Assembly (NCBI RefSeq): GCF_017094505.1
Contig: NZ_CP064787.1
Coordinates: forward strand, 1,054,001-1,118,000
Direction of reading: 5' to 3'
DNA from: Halapricum desulfuricans
Lineage (GTDB): Archaea; Halobacteriota; Halobacteria; Halobacteriales; Haloarculaceae
Length of the DNA: 64,000 nucleotides
The notes beneath the pieces were generated by a model. The model made no database searches and had not been told where the DNA came from. It was given only the letters and a program-made list of their open reading frames with translations. A program made the translations under genes and the position numbers. This document shows positions 8,658-17,065 of the stretch, piece by piece; within the stretch, counting starts at the first letter, position 1, and each line of letters opens with the position of its first letter.

Positions 8658-8861
8658 TTGCGGAGTCCAAACGGCGATCGGCCTGTCACGACAACGTACA
8701 CGCGTGGAAACGACGCAGATCGTGTTCGCGCCGGCGGGCTGATAGGATTTCTCGCCCCGGTCTTCTCCATCGTCGCGCAGAAAGACCGCGAGACGGCCGT
8801 CGTCGGTCCCTCGATCGAAGAGACGAAACAGCGACAGCGGCGCAAGCGCGAAAACGAGTGA
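8658..8861 (+). CDS. Possible short protein or gene remnant
   Basis: The last 50 codons look protein-like: a hydrophobic stretch GLIGFLAPVFSIVA, then acidic and basic residues ending ETKQRQRRKREN. No ATG or GTG precedes this in frame except inside the amidohydrolase gene; a TTG at 8658 is the only nearby candidate. It could be a small membrane-associated protein or a remnant that has lost its start. No TATA box is evident. Low confidence. Confidence 0.25.
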   Translation: MRSPNGDRPVTTTYTRGNDADRVRAGGLIGFLAPVFSIVAQKDRETAVVGPSIEETKQRQRRKRENE

Positions 8862-8912
8862 CGTGGACTGCTGTGTGATCTGTGGCTCCAGTCGCCGACG
8901 GTCAGACGGTTG

Positions 8913-9119
8913 CTACTCGTCCTCGAGCAGCCCGAGATCCGCCGCGACCATGTCGGCGATCCGGTCGGCGACGTCGGGATCGACCTGTGCGATCTGCTCG
9001 CCGTCGTGGCGGTTCTCGTTGTGTCGCTCCAACGTCTCGGCCAGGCCCTCCAGGGGAACCCGGGTCTCGGTCCCACACTCCTCGCAGATGATCGGCACTG
9101 TCGGATCGTCCTCAGCCAT
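8913..9119 (-). CDS. Small conserved haloarchaeal protein with CxxC knuckle
   Basis: A 68-residue acidic protein. It opens MAEDDPTVPIICEECGTETR, containing one CxxC knuckle and then a His-x3-5-His pair (ERHNENRH) about 20 residues later. Together these could make a C2H2-type zinc site. The C-terminal half is a predicted helix, DVADRIADMVAADLGLLEDE. It lies downstream of, and on the same strand as, the Hsp70-like gene, 107 nt away. Function unknown; zinc binding is inferred from residue spacing. Confidence 0.7.
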   Translation of the reverse strand: MAEDDPTVPIICEECGTETRVPLEGLAETLERHNENRHDGEQIAQVDPDVADRIADMVAADLGLLEDE

Positions 9120-9226
9120 GGCTCGTGAGTGGTACTCTCGCGCGCATCGAAAAACGTGTTTGGATCGCGAGTCAGGTCTGTGACTCGCTGGTCGGAGTCC
9201 GCGTTCGATTCGATCGCGCGTTCGGC

Positions 9227-10816
9227 CTACTCTTCCTTCTGATCGGCCCCGGCGACCGCGCGGTCTTTCAGCGTCGGCAGCGCTTCCCGCATCTGTTCGA
9301 TCTCCTTCTCGGAGAGACGGACGCCCGATTCGATCGTCGTATCGACCGATTCGCCGGACTCGATGTGGGTCGCGGACGCCTCGAGGGTCCCGTCCGACTG
9401 CACCTCGAAGTCGATCTCCAGGGTCGGCTCGCCGGCGGGCGCTTTCGGGATGCCGGACAGCACCATCTCGCCGAGTTTGGTGTTGTCCTCGGCCTCCTCT
9501 GCCTGCCCCTGATAGATGGGGAACCGGACGCCCGTCTGGTCGTCCATGACCGTCGTGAACCGATCGTCGCTCCGGCTGATCGGGACCTTCTCGTCCTGCT
9601 CGACGACCGGGGCAAAATCGCCGTCGTGCAGCTCGATCCCGATCGGCTGGGGCGTCACGTCGACCAGCAGCAGGTCCGATTCCTCACCGGGCAACACGTC
9701 GTCTGCGGTTGTGTCGCCGCCGGCCGACATCAGCTCGGCCTGGGTCGCCGCACCGAGCGCGACTGCCTCGTCCGGGTTGACCGAGCGAAGCGGCTCCATT
9801 CCGAAGTACGATTCGACGGTCTCCCGGACCTGCGCCATCCTGGTCGCCCCGCCGATCAGCAGCACTTCGTCGACTTCCTCGATGGCGTGTTCAGAGCGCT
9901 CGAACAGGTCGTCGACCTCCTCGATGGTCTGATCGAGCAGGTCCGCGGTCAGCTCCTGGAATTTCTCCCGGGTGAGCGTCGTCTCCAGGCTGTAGTCGGG
10001 TCCGAGATACGGAACCGTGACCTCGGTCTGCTCGCGGCTGGACAGGTCGTGTTTCGCCCGCACGGCGGCGTCGTAGAGGCGCTGTTCCTGTTCGGGATCG
10101 CCGGCGACCTCGACGTCGCCGTCCTCCTCTGCGACCTCGGCGAGGTGATCGACGATCCGCCGGGTCCAGTCCTCGCCGCCGAGGCGGCGGTTGCCGTCGG
10201 TGTTCTTGACCTCGATGTGGTTGTGTTCGAGGTCGATCTCGACGAGCGTCGCGTCGAAGGTCCCGCCGCCGAGGTCGTAGACGAACACGTGTCGCTTCTC
10301 GTGGGTCTCCGACGCCTCGGCGTCGCCGGTCTCCTGGAGCCCGTAGGCCAGGCAGGCCGCCGTCGGCTCGGTCATGACGTGCTCGACGTCGATGCCGGCG
10401 ATCTCGCCGGCGCTGCGGGTCGCCTGCCGCTCGGCGTCACCGAAGTACGCCGGGACGGTGATCACCGCCGAGTCGACGTCTCGACCGAGATACGATTCGG
10501 CGTCGGCCAGCAGTCGCGAGAGGATGAGCGCCGAGACCTGTTCCGGGCGGTACTGTTCGTCGTCGATCTCGACGGCGTAGTCGTCGTCGCCCATGTGGCG
10601 TTTGATGTGCTGTACCGTACGCTCGGCCTTGCTGACGGCCTGATTGGCCGCCGCCTGTCCGACGACTGTCTCGTCGTTCTCGTCGATCATGACGACCGAC
10701 GGTGTCGTCCGGTCGCCGTCGTTGTTCGGGATGATCTCGGGTTCGTCCCCCGTGACCGCGGCGATAGCGCTGTTGGTCGTTCCGAGGTCGATCCCCACTG
10801 CGTACCCTTCTACCAT
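9227..10816 (-). CDS. Divergent Hsp70-family (DnaK-like) chaperone without C-terminal lid
   Basis: Hsp70 proteins use an N-terminal ATPase domain to control a substrate-binding beta domain. The 529-residue protein has all three ATPase signatures: VGIDLGTTNS (7-16), VYDLGGGTFD (179-188) and LLIGGATRMAQV (about 325). A beta substrate-binding domain follows (VTPQPIGIELHDG, then TKLGEMVLSGIPKAPAGEPT). It stops soon after, at LKDRAVAGADQKEE, so most of the alpha-helical lid of roughly 600-650-residue DnaK proteins is missing. No grpE or canonical dnaJ is adjacent. It is divergently transcribed from a membrane protein with a degenerate J-like domain, 101 nt away, suggesting a dedicated pair rather than housekeeping DnaK. 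Confidence 0.88.
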   Translation of the reverse strand: MVEGYAVGIDLGTTNSAIAAVTGDEPEIIPNNDGDRTTPSVVMIDENDETVVGQAAANQAVSKAERTVQHIKRHMGDDDYAVEIDDEQYRPEQVSALILSRLLADAESYLGRDVDSAVITVPAYFGDAERQATRSAGEIAGIDVEHVMTEPTAACLAYGLQETGDAEASETHEKRHVFVYDLGGGTFDATLVEIDLEHNHIEVKNTDGNRRLGGEDWTRRIVDHLAEVAEEDGDVEVAGDPEQEQRLYDAAVRAKHDLSSREQTEVTVPYLGPDYSLETTLTREKFQELTADLLDQTIEEVDDLFERSEHAIEEVDEVLLIGGATRMAQVRETVESYFGMEPLRSVNPDEAVALGAATQAELMSAGGDTTADDVLPGEESDLLLVDVTPQPIGIELHDGDFAPVVEQDEKVPISRSDDRFTTVMDDQTGVRFPIYQGQAEEAEDNTKLGEMVLSGIPKAPAGEPTLEIDFEVQSDGTLEASATHIESGESVDTTIESGVRLSEKEIEQMREALPTLKDRAVAGADQKEE

Positions 10817-10917
10817 ACGCCTACGTGTTCAGCCGTCTCGTAAATGGTTTTTTGTTCTTGTCAGACGGAGACAGGACACTTTTGGGTGATCCGCCCCACG
10901 CGTCGAACGCCGAAGGC

Positions 10918-12528
10918 ATGCCAGAGCCCGACCCGGACGCGATCGACTATTACGCGCGCATCGGCGTCGAACCGGGGGCCGATCCCGAGACGATCGAACG
11001 CCGCCGCAAGCAGGCGGATCGGCGATTCTCCCCGATGGGCGCCAGCCCCGACGCCGACGAGAAGCGCCACATGCGGATCAACGAGGCCAGCAACGTCCTC
11101 GAGGATTCCGGTCAACGCCGGCGATACGACGACTGCCATGACTCGTTCGGCCCCATCAACGGGACGATCGCCTTCGAGACGCTCCCGGCGGAGACGATCG
11201 ACGCGGTGCGGGACGACCAGACGCTGAGCGACCACCTCGGGGGGTTCATCGAGGTCCTGGGTCCGAAGGCGGGCGCCCGGGAGTTTCAGGACTATTCCGA
11301 ACAGGTGACGACGCCGCTCCCGGACGCGATCGAGCGAGACGACATTCAGAACGGGTACGCGGTCGAGGACGCCGGGTTCGGCGTGGCGGTCTGGGGCTGG
11401 CATCGGGCCGACCGACCCTGTCCGATCTCTCTGTGGCTGACCGGTGGACAGCAGCTCTGGCGGACGGCACTGCTCGAGCCCGACGCCGTCGACGACCTGC
11501 TCGCTCAGCTCCGCGAGGGCGGCGCGGCGAGCGTCTCCAAACTGGAGACGACGGCCGGCACACCGGATGATTCGGCCGACGAAACACCGACGACACAGCT
11601 CAGTCTCGGCCATCCCGGTTCGGCCGCTCCCGACCGACTCGAAGGCGACGCCGCGGCCGTCCCCGATCGCCCCGGGAGCGACGGGTCGGTTCGGTCGGCC
11701 GCCGAGACGGCCTCGCGGCTGTCGGCTCCGTTCGACCGACTTCGCGGTGTCGTCTCCTACGTCCTCACAACAGGTGTCTGGAGTGCTGTGACGGCCGTCG
11801 GATCCGCCGGGAGCGGCCTCGTCGGATCGGCCGTCGCTGCTGTGGCGTTCGTTCCGCTGTTGGCCGTCGCGCTGGTCGTCCAGTCGACGGCCGACGTCGC
11901 CGTGGCCGGACTCCCGCTGGTCGATCTCGATCGCCCGTTCGCGACGCTCGGGCTCGTTCACTACCTGGCGGTCGGGCTGGCGGCGGCGACGTCCGCGTGG
12001 ACCGCCGGCCGGGCGCTCGTTCCGCGGACCGTCTCGCGAAAGCGTGCGGCGTTACCCCGCGACGCCTGGCTGGTCTTCGGGCCGACGCTCGCGGCACTCG
12101 CGGGTGCGCTGTTCGTCGGGATCGGTCGGTCGACGCTGCCACAGTGGCCGGGACTTGCGCTCACGTCGGCGCTGGCCGCGTTCACGTTTCAGGCGGCGAT
12201 GGACGTCGGCGCTCCACGTCCCTTGTCGTTGCTGTGTGACGCTGTCTCGACGTTCGCGTTCGCACTGGCGAGCGCCGTCGCCTCGCTCGCGGTGATCGGT
12301 CTCGGTCTGTCGGCCATCTATCCCGGGGGCTTCGAAGTGTATGCTACGATGGTGGCCACAGTCCCGGCGGTCGGACCGCCAGTGTTCGGAGCGGCGAACG
12401 CGGAACTGGTCGTCGTCTCGTTCGGCGCGCTCGCGTTCGTCCCGCTCGCGCTGACCTCGCTGTACAGTCTGGCGTACGCCGTCGAATCGGTCGCCATCCG
12501 CATCCGCTCGCACGCGTTCGGGTCGTAA
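10918..12528 (+). CDS. Membrane protein with degenerate J-like N-terminal domain
   Basis: A 536-residue protein. Residues 9-75 resemble a J domain: DYYARIGVEPGADPETIERR at the start and INEASNVLEDSGQRRRYD at the end. At the loop where true J domains carry His-Pro-Asp, the sequence reads SPM, so the residues that stimulate Hsp70 ATPase are lost. A soluble region (about 80-265) follows, then roughly six to seven hydrophobic segments from residue 280 to the end. The J-like domain is probably cytoplasmic. The divergent neighbour is an Hsp70 relative, an obvious candidate partner. The ATG at 10918 is chosen because MPEPDPDAIDYY starts the domain. Confidence 0.8.
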   Translation: MPEPDPDAIDYYARIGVEPGADPETIERRRKQADRRFSPMGASPDADEKRHMRINEASNVLEDSGQRRRYDDCHDSFGPINGTIAFETLPAETIDAVRDDQTLSDHLGGFIEVLGPKAGAREFQDYSEQVTTPLPDAIERDDIQNGYAVEDAGFGVAVWGWHRADRPCPISLWLTGGQQLWRTALLEPDAVDDLLAQLREGGAASVSKLETTAGTPDDSADETPTTQLSLGHPGSAAPDRLEGDAAAVPDRPGSDGSVRSAAETASRLSAPFDRLRGVVSYVLTTGVWSAVTAVGSAGSGLVGSAVAAVAFVPLLAVALVVQSTADVAVAGLPLVDLDRPFATLGLVHYLAVGLAAATSAWTAGRALVPRTVSRKRAALPRDAWLVFGPTLAALAGALFVGIGRSTLPQWPGLALTSALAAFTFQAAMDVGAPRPLSLLCDAVSTFAFALASAVASLAVIGLGLSAIYPGGFEVYATMVATVPAVGPPVFGAANAELVVVSFGALAFVPLALTSLYSLAYAVESVAIRIRSHAFGS

Positions 12529-12681
12529 TTTGTCTCCCGGCGACTCGGACACGGCGCGATCTGCTAGTTAATCTAAAGGACCGTCCATCGACCACGATCA
12601 GCTGAAGCGGTGGGATTGCCCCCGTTGCCGCTGTGGCCGATCAGTTATTGTCGGACTGCGAATCGGTGTTGCTACCGGTAT
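12529..12681. other. Non-coding stretch with a weak transposon-end-like motif
   Basis: No coding frame. Near 12599-12620 the text CAGCTGAAGCGGTGGGATTG loosely resembles the tnpB-element end at 55264-55289, but does not form the same hairpin. Confidence 0.3.
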
Positions 12682-12763
12682 CATACTGGTGGCGATACCA
12701 TTTCGAACTGATCTGGTACGCCGTCGTGCCAGATATCGTTACGAACGTATAGCCACCAGTATC
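12682..12763 (-). repeat. 82-bp palindromic MITE-like element, copy 2 (inverted)
   Basis: The same element as 6819-6900 in opposite orientation, with identical length and 77 of 82 positions matching. One mismatch breaks the central stem (GGTACG for GGCACG). Coding capacity is nil. It lies upstream of the peptide ABC-transporter operon. Confidence 0.85.
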
Positions 12764-12869
12764 AGTCCCCGAAGTAGGACGCTCCTAACTGTGGATAATA
12801 TATCAGCTGTAGGAGCGCTGCTGGCAAGTGTTCCACTGACCGAAAGTATATTTATCATACAGTCTTTAT

Positions 12870-14822
12870 ATGGCTCCTGTGACATACGATAACACTCTAT
12901 CAACGAGTGATGATTCAGCTATTAGTCGGCGACAGTGGCTCGGCATGCTCGGCGCTGGAGGAGCAGCCGCGTTAGCAGGTTGCAGCGGAGACAACGACGG
13001 AAACGGCAACGGAAACGGCAACGGAAACGGAAACGGCAACGGAAACAGTAATCAAAGCACGATCGATCCCGGCGGAGAGATCCCGGAAGTCAGTGGGACG
13101 TATACCGACGTGCAGGGGTCCAGTTTCGAGACGCTTAACCCGATATACAACGACGAGCAAGGAGCTGGCGAGGCGATCGGATACGCGCTCGATCTGGGGT
13201 ACACATTCGACACGGAGAACGAGCTGGTCCCCCTGTTGTACGACGTGACGACCGACGACGGCGGGGCGACTTGGACGATCGACATCCGCGAGGGGCTACA
13301 GTTCAGTGATCCTTACGGGGAGTATACCGCGGACGATTTCGTGTTCTACGTCCAAGAGGTGCATCAGTCGGACGCGTTCGCAAGCGCGAATTCCTCCGAG
13401 TGGACTGGAGTCGAAGTCGAGCAGGTCGACGACTATCGCGTCGAGGCGACCCTCGAGAACCCGAGTCTGCTCTGGCCCGAAACGTACGCGCCGCTCGAGT
13501 ACCCGATCCCGCGCGGCCTCATCGAGCCCTACGTCGAGGACGAGGACGAAGAGGGAATGCGCCAGGACGAGGAACTGCTCGAACTCCAGTTCGCCGGCAA
13601 CATGGGGGCGTACACGCTCGACGAGTGGGTCCGTGACGGCGGCACCAGTTACTCTCGTAACGACGAGTACTACCTCCGGGACGTCGCAGCGGAAAGCGAC
13701 GGTTACTTCAGGGTCTTCGAAGACGCACCGTACTTCGAGGCCGCCGAAATCGACGTCATCGCGGAAGAATCGTCTCGAGTTGCAGCACTCGAGACGGGGG
13801 ACGCCGATCACGTGACGCTGCCCTCCTCGCGCGGCAAGGAGTTCCAGCAGGACGACGGAACGAACGTCGTGCTGGTCGATACGCCGTACAACAACATCCT
13901 GTCGGTCAACATGCGGGACAACGGCTGGACTGCCGGCCCCGGAAACCTCTTTCGGGTCAAAGAGTTCAGACAGGCCCTCGCCGCGGCGATCGACAAGAAA
14001 GAGTTGATCGAAGGCGTGTATCGAGGGTTCCACAACGAACACTACACGTGGCAACCCCAGTTCTCCGAGTGGTTCCCCGGAACCGACGACCTGACGCTGT
14101 GGGGCAACCCGGACGAGGGCGTCTACGGCGAGGAGGCACGCGAGTTGGCCGAGGAGGCGCTCGAACAGATCGATGAAGACTACGCCTACGACGGCGACGA
14201 CCTGGTCACGCCGGACGGCAATCAGGTCGAACTCGAACTGTATCACAACTCCGCCTCCCAGACCCAGGAGCTGGCCGCGGGGATTTACAAGGACTCCTTC
14301 GAGGAGTATCTCGGGTTCACGCTCAGCATCGAACCGATCGACGCCACGCGATTCAGCGAGGAGTACTGGGGGGCAGCAGATGATATCGCCGAAGCGGGCA
14401 CCACTGTCGAGTATCAGGACAAGGAGTTCGTCTGGAACGCGCCGAACCCGAGCAACCCCGGCCCGCGGGAATACACCTCGAACGAGTCGTGGGACTTCGG
14501 CACGATCTTCGGGCTCAACACCTATCCGCTGAACCCGCTGGCGAACAGCGCGTTCTTCGACGGTGCGGGGGCGTTCTACAATCCCGTCGGATACTACCCC
14601 GAGTTCGACGCGGCGGGGCTCTTCGAGCAGGCCCAGAACGCCGAGGACCGCGAGGAACTGGGCGAGGTGTTCGACGAACTCTTCACCAACCTCAACGAGG
14701 AACAGCCGTACATCATGATGACCTTCGGAGTCGACATCGAAGGGTACAATCCCGACCTGGTCGGCCCGACTCCGGACTTCGCTAACGGCTGGAACTCCCC
14801 GGCGTGGTACTTCGACGACTAA
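12870..14822 (+). CDS. ABC transporter substrate-binding lipoprotein, peptide/nickel family (SBP type 5)
   Basis: Captures the substrate, probably an oligopeptide, outside the cell and delivers it to the permeases encoded next. The 650-residue protein has a Tat signal with twin arginines (SRRQWLGMLGAGG) and a lipobox (ALAGC), so it is exported folded and lipid-anchored. After the anchor Cys comes a flexible linker of about nine Gly-Asn repeats. The SBP type 5 fold then begins (SFETLNPIYNDEQGAGEAIG), with PLLYDVTTDDGGATWTIDIR typical of peptide binders. It is first in a five-gene operon. A TATA-like tract lies only about 20 nt before the ATG, so the exact transcript start is uncertain. Confidence 0.93.
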   Translation: MAPVTYDNTLSTSDDSAISRRQWLGMLGAGGAAALAGCSGDNDGNGNGNGNGNGNGNGNSNQSTIDPGGEIPEVSGTYTDVQGSSFETLNPIYNDEQGAGEAIGYALDLGYTFDTENELVPLLYDVTTDDGGATWTIDIREGLQFSDPYGEYTADDFVFYVQEVHQSDAFASANSSEWTGVEVEQVDDYRVEATLENPSLLWPETYAPLEYPIPRGLIEPYVEDEDEEGMRQDEELLELQFAGNMGAYTLDEWVRDGGTSYSRNDEYYLRDVAAESDGYFRVFEDAPYFEAAEIDVIAEESSRVAALETGDADHVTLPSSRGKEFQQDDGTNVVLVDTPYNNILSVNMRDNGWTAGPGNLFRVKEFRQALAAAIDKKELIEGVYRGFHNEHYTWQPQFSEWFPGTDDLTLWGNPDEGVYGEEARELAEEALEQIDEDYAYDGDDLVTPDGNQVELELYHNSASQTQELAAGIYKDSFEEYLGFTLSIEPIDATRFSEEYWGAADDIAEAGTTVEYQDKEFVWNAPNPSNPGPREYTSNESWDFGTIFGLNTYPLNPLANSAFFDGAGAFYNPVGYYPEFDAAGLFEQAQNAEDREELGEVFDELFTNLNEEQPYIMMTFGVDIEGYNPDLVGPTPDFANGWNSPAWYFDD

Positions 14823-14861
14823 CGGCAGTGTCTCATATCATCTCATAGATTTCAGACAACA

Positions 14862-15836
14862 ATGGGATTCGCACAGTACGTCGGCGCACGCGTGCTCTGG
14901 GCAGTATTCGTCTCGCTCGTGATAGTGACGATTACCTTTCTCCTGCTGTCGTTCGCTCCCAACCCGAACATCTCGCAAGCCGCGACACAGGCCGCACTCG
15001 AGGGGGGAGATCCGTCGGAGGCGGTCGAACGTGAACGGGAGCTGCGTGGACTCGACCAGCCGCTACACGTCCGGTATATGGACTTCCTCGAGGGCGTCTA
15101 CACGTTCGACTGGGGCTGGTCGGAACGCAGGAGTCAACCGGTGACCGAAGCGTTACGCCAGAGCATCTACTACACAGCACAGTATTCGATCCCCTGGACG
15201 ATATTGACGCTCCTCATCGGTCCGCTCATCGGGATCTACTCGGCGGCGAACATGTACTCCTGGAAGGACCACGCCGCGACCGGGTTCGCCTTCTTCGGGT
15301 GGTCGATCCCGAACTACTTCTTCGGGATTATCCTGCTGGTCGTGTTCGGCGTCTGGCTGGAGTGGGTCCCGATCCAGTACAGCACGAACGTGCCGGTGTT
15401 CAGCCTCGAGAACGCCCGCCAGCTGCTGCTCCCGGTGTTCGTCCTCGTGACCGGATCGATCGGTGCGGTGATGCGCGTTTCGAGAAACGAGTCGGCCGAG
15501 TTCCAGAACGCCGACTTCATGAAGACGGCCAAGGCCAAGGGCGTCTCCCCGCTGCGGGCGTACGCCTATCACGTGATGCGGCCGACAATGGTTCCGCTGT
15601 CGACGACGGTCGTCGGCCAGTTACTCGCCATCTTCCTGGGGTCGTCACTACTGATCGAGCTCGTGTTCGGCATCCCCGGTCTCGGACGGCTGACCTACGA
15701 CGCGCTTATCGCCCAGGACACGAACCTCGTGCTCGGGGCGACACTGCTGTTCACGTTCGTCGCCGTCATCGGGAATCTCCTCGAGGACATCGTCTTCACC
15801 CTCCTCGATCCGCGAATTAGCTACGACGATCGCTAA
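14862..15836 (+). CDS. ABC transporter permease, DppB type
   Basis: First membrane subunit of the peptide-type importer. The 324 residues include an N-terminal helix (ARVLWAVFVSLVIVTITFLL), a roughly 70-residue external loop, then five more membrane segments. The EAA loop that docks the ATPase is recognisable around FMKTAKAKGVSPLRAYAYHV near residue 223. The C-terminus GIPGLGRLTYDALIAQD is diagnostic of DppB/OppB permeases. It begins 39 nt after the substrate-binding gene and ends 2 nt before the second permease. Confidence 0.94.
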   Translation: MGFAQYVGARVLWAVFVSLVIVTITFLLLSFAPNPNISQAATQAALEGGDPSEAVERERELRGLDQPLHVRYMDFLEGVYTFDWGWSERRSQPVTEALRQSIYYTAQYSIPWTILTLLIGPLIGIYSAANMYSWKDHAATGFAFFGWSIPNYFFGIILLVVFGVWLEWVPIQYSTNVPVFSLENARQLLLPVFVLVTGSIGAVMRVSRNESAEFQNADFMKTAKAKGVSPLRAYAYHVMRPTMVPLSTTVVGQLLAIFLGSSLLIELVFGIPGLGRLTYDALIAQDTNLVLGATLLFTFVAVIGNLLEDIVFTLLDPRISYDDR

Positions 15837-15838
15837 CT

Positions 15839-17065
15839 ATGGCAACGCAAAAACCAGAACAATTCGATCAGATCGACTGGGACGAGCAATCGACCGGCGG
15901 CCGGTTCGATCTGTCGATCAACTCGAAGCTGATGCTCGTAACCGGTCTCCCGGTCATACTGTTATGGGTCTATGATTACCTGTTCGTTCCCGAACGCGAG
16001 GCGACGTTCGTGAAACTGGGAGCGGACCTCGGGCTCTCCTCGCAGTTCGAGACGCTCGGACTCGATTACAACCCCTCGAGCGTCGATCTCCTGTTTCTGT
16101 TCACGCTCTTTCTCTTCGCGTGGTACATCCTGTTGCCGCTGTATCAGAACGCCCGGATGACCAGGTACTACTGGCGGGAATTCAGGCGCAACCGACCGGC
16201 TGTGGTGAGTCTCGTCTGGTTGGGAATCGTTTTCGTCGGCGGGACCGTCGGGCCGTTCTTCATCGGGCAGCCGGAACAGAACGTTCTGATGGCCAATCAG
16301 CCGCCAGTTTTCCTGGAAGTCGACATGGTCCACACCCCACAGTGCGCCGGACCCGTCGAGGGCGGTGCCTGCCACGGCACGTGGGGGCATCCGCTGGGCA
16401 CCGACTCCGCCGGGAGAGACATCTTCGCGTCGGTCGTCCACGGAATGACGGTCACCATGCAGATCGCGTTCATCACGACGTTGATCGTCACCGTCATCGG
16501 CGTCAGCGTCGGGACGTTCAGCGCGTTCGCGGGCGGCTGGGTCGACGAGATTCTCATGCGGATCGTCGACATCGTGCTGTCGTTCCCCACGCTGCTTTTC
16601 TTCTTGCTCATCCTCTACATCTACGGGGCCGGCCTGGGAATGTTCATCCTCGTCTTCGCGCTGTTCGGGTGGGGATCGACTGCGAGATACGTCAGGAGCA
16701 AGGCGCTCTCGGTCTCCGAAGAGGAGTTCATCAAGGCGACCAGGATTAGCGGTGCCAGTACGTATCGGATCCTCCGCCGACACGTCGTTCCCAACACGGC
16801 AAGCAGCATCATAACGCAACTGACGCTTCTGGTTCCGGGCTTCCTTCTGGCCGAAGCGCAGCTGGCGTATCTCGGGATCGGCGACACCGAGGTCCCCACG
16901 TGGGGCCAGCTGATCTCCTCGGGACGGAACGCGATCGACTTCGCACCGTGGATCGTTCTCGTGCCGGGCATCGCGCTGTTCCTGACGATCCTGGCGTTCA
17001 ACTTCCTCGGTGATGCGCTGCTCGACGCGCTCAATCCGGAAGCCCAGGCGGAGAGTGAACAATGA
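15839..17065 (+). CDS. ABC transporter permease, DppC type
   Basis: Second membrane subunit of the importer. At 408 residues it is longer than the usual 290-330 because of an N-terminal extension of about 100 residues with two extra hydrophobic segments (GLPVILLWVYDYLFV; DLLFLFTLFLFAWYILLPL) before the conserved REFRRNRPAVVSLVWLGIVF helix. GTDSAGRDIFASVVHGMTV and the EAA loop EEEFIKATRISGASTYRILR identify the family. The region around residues 165-185 contains two cysteines in an external loop (HTPQCAGPVEGGACHG) that could form a disulfide. It overlaps the next gene by ATGA. Confidence 0.93.
   Translation: MATQKPEQFDQIDWDEQSTGGRFDLSINSKLMLVTGLPVILLWVYDYLFVPEREATFVKLGADLGLSSQFETLGLDYNPSSVDLLFLFTLFLFAWYILLPLYQNARMTRYYWREFRRNRPAVVSLVWLGIVFVGGTVGPFFIGQPEQNVLMANQPPVFLEVDMVHTPQCAGPVEGGACHGTWGHPLGTDSAGRDIFASVVHGMTVTMQIAFITTLIVTVIGVSVGTFSAFAGGWVDEILMRIVDIVLSFPTLLFFLLILYIYGAGLGMFILVFALFGWGSTARYVRSKALSVSEEEFIKATRISGASTYRILRRHVVPNTASSIITQLTLLVPGFLLAEAQLAYLGIGDTEVPTWGQLISSGRNAIDFAPWIVLVPGIALFLTILAFNFLGDALLDALNPEAQAESEQ

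Noticed and set aside
7000-8670. A long minus-strand frame opposite the amidohydrolase gene
   Set aside because: Composition is Arg/Val/Asp-rich with no domain, typical of the antisense of a high-GC gene; the plus strand encodes a complete amidohydrolase with all metal motifs.
12599-12620. Possible third copy of the tnpB-element right-end hairpin
   Set aside because: CAGCTGAAGCGGTGGG resembles it only loosely and cannot form the 7-bp stem.
13003-13060. Tandem GGAAACGGCAAC repeat as an independent element
   Set aside because: It encodes the Gly-Asn linker after the lipobox of the substrate-binding protein, a common feature of haloarchaeal lipoproteins.
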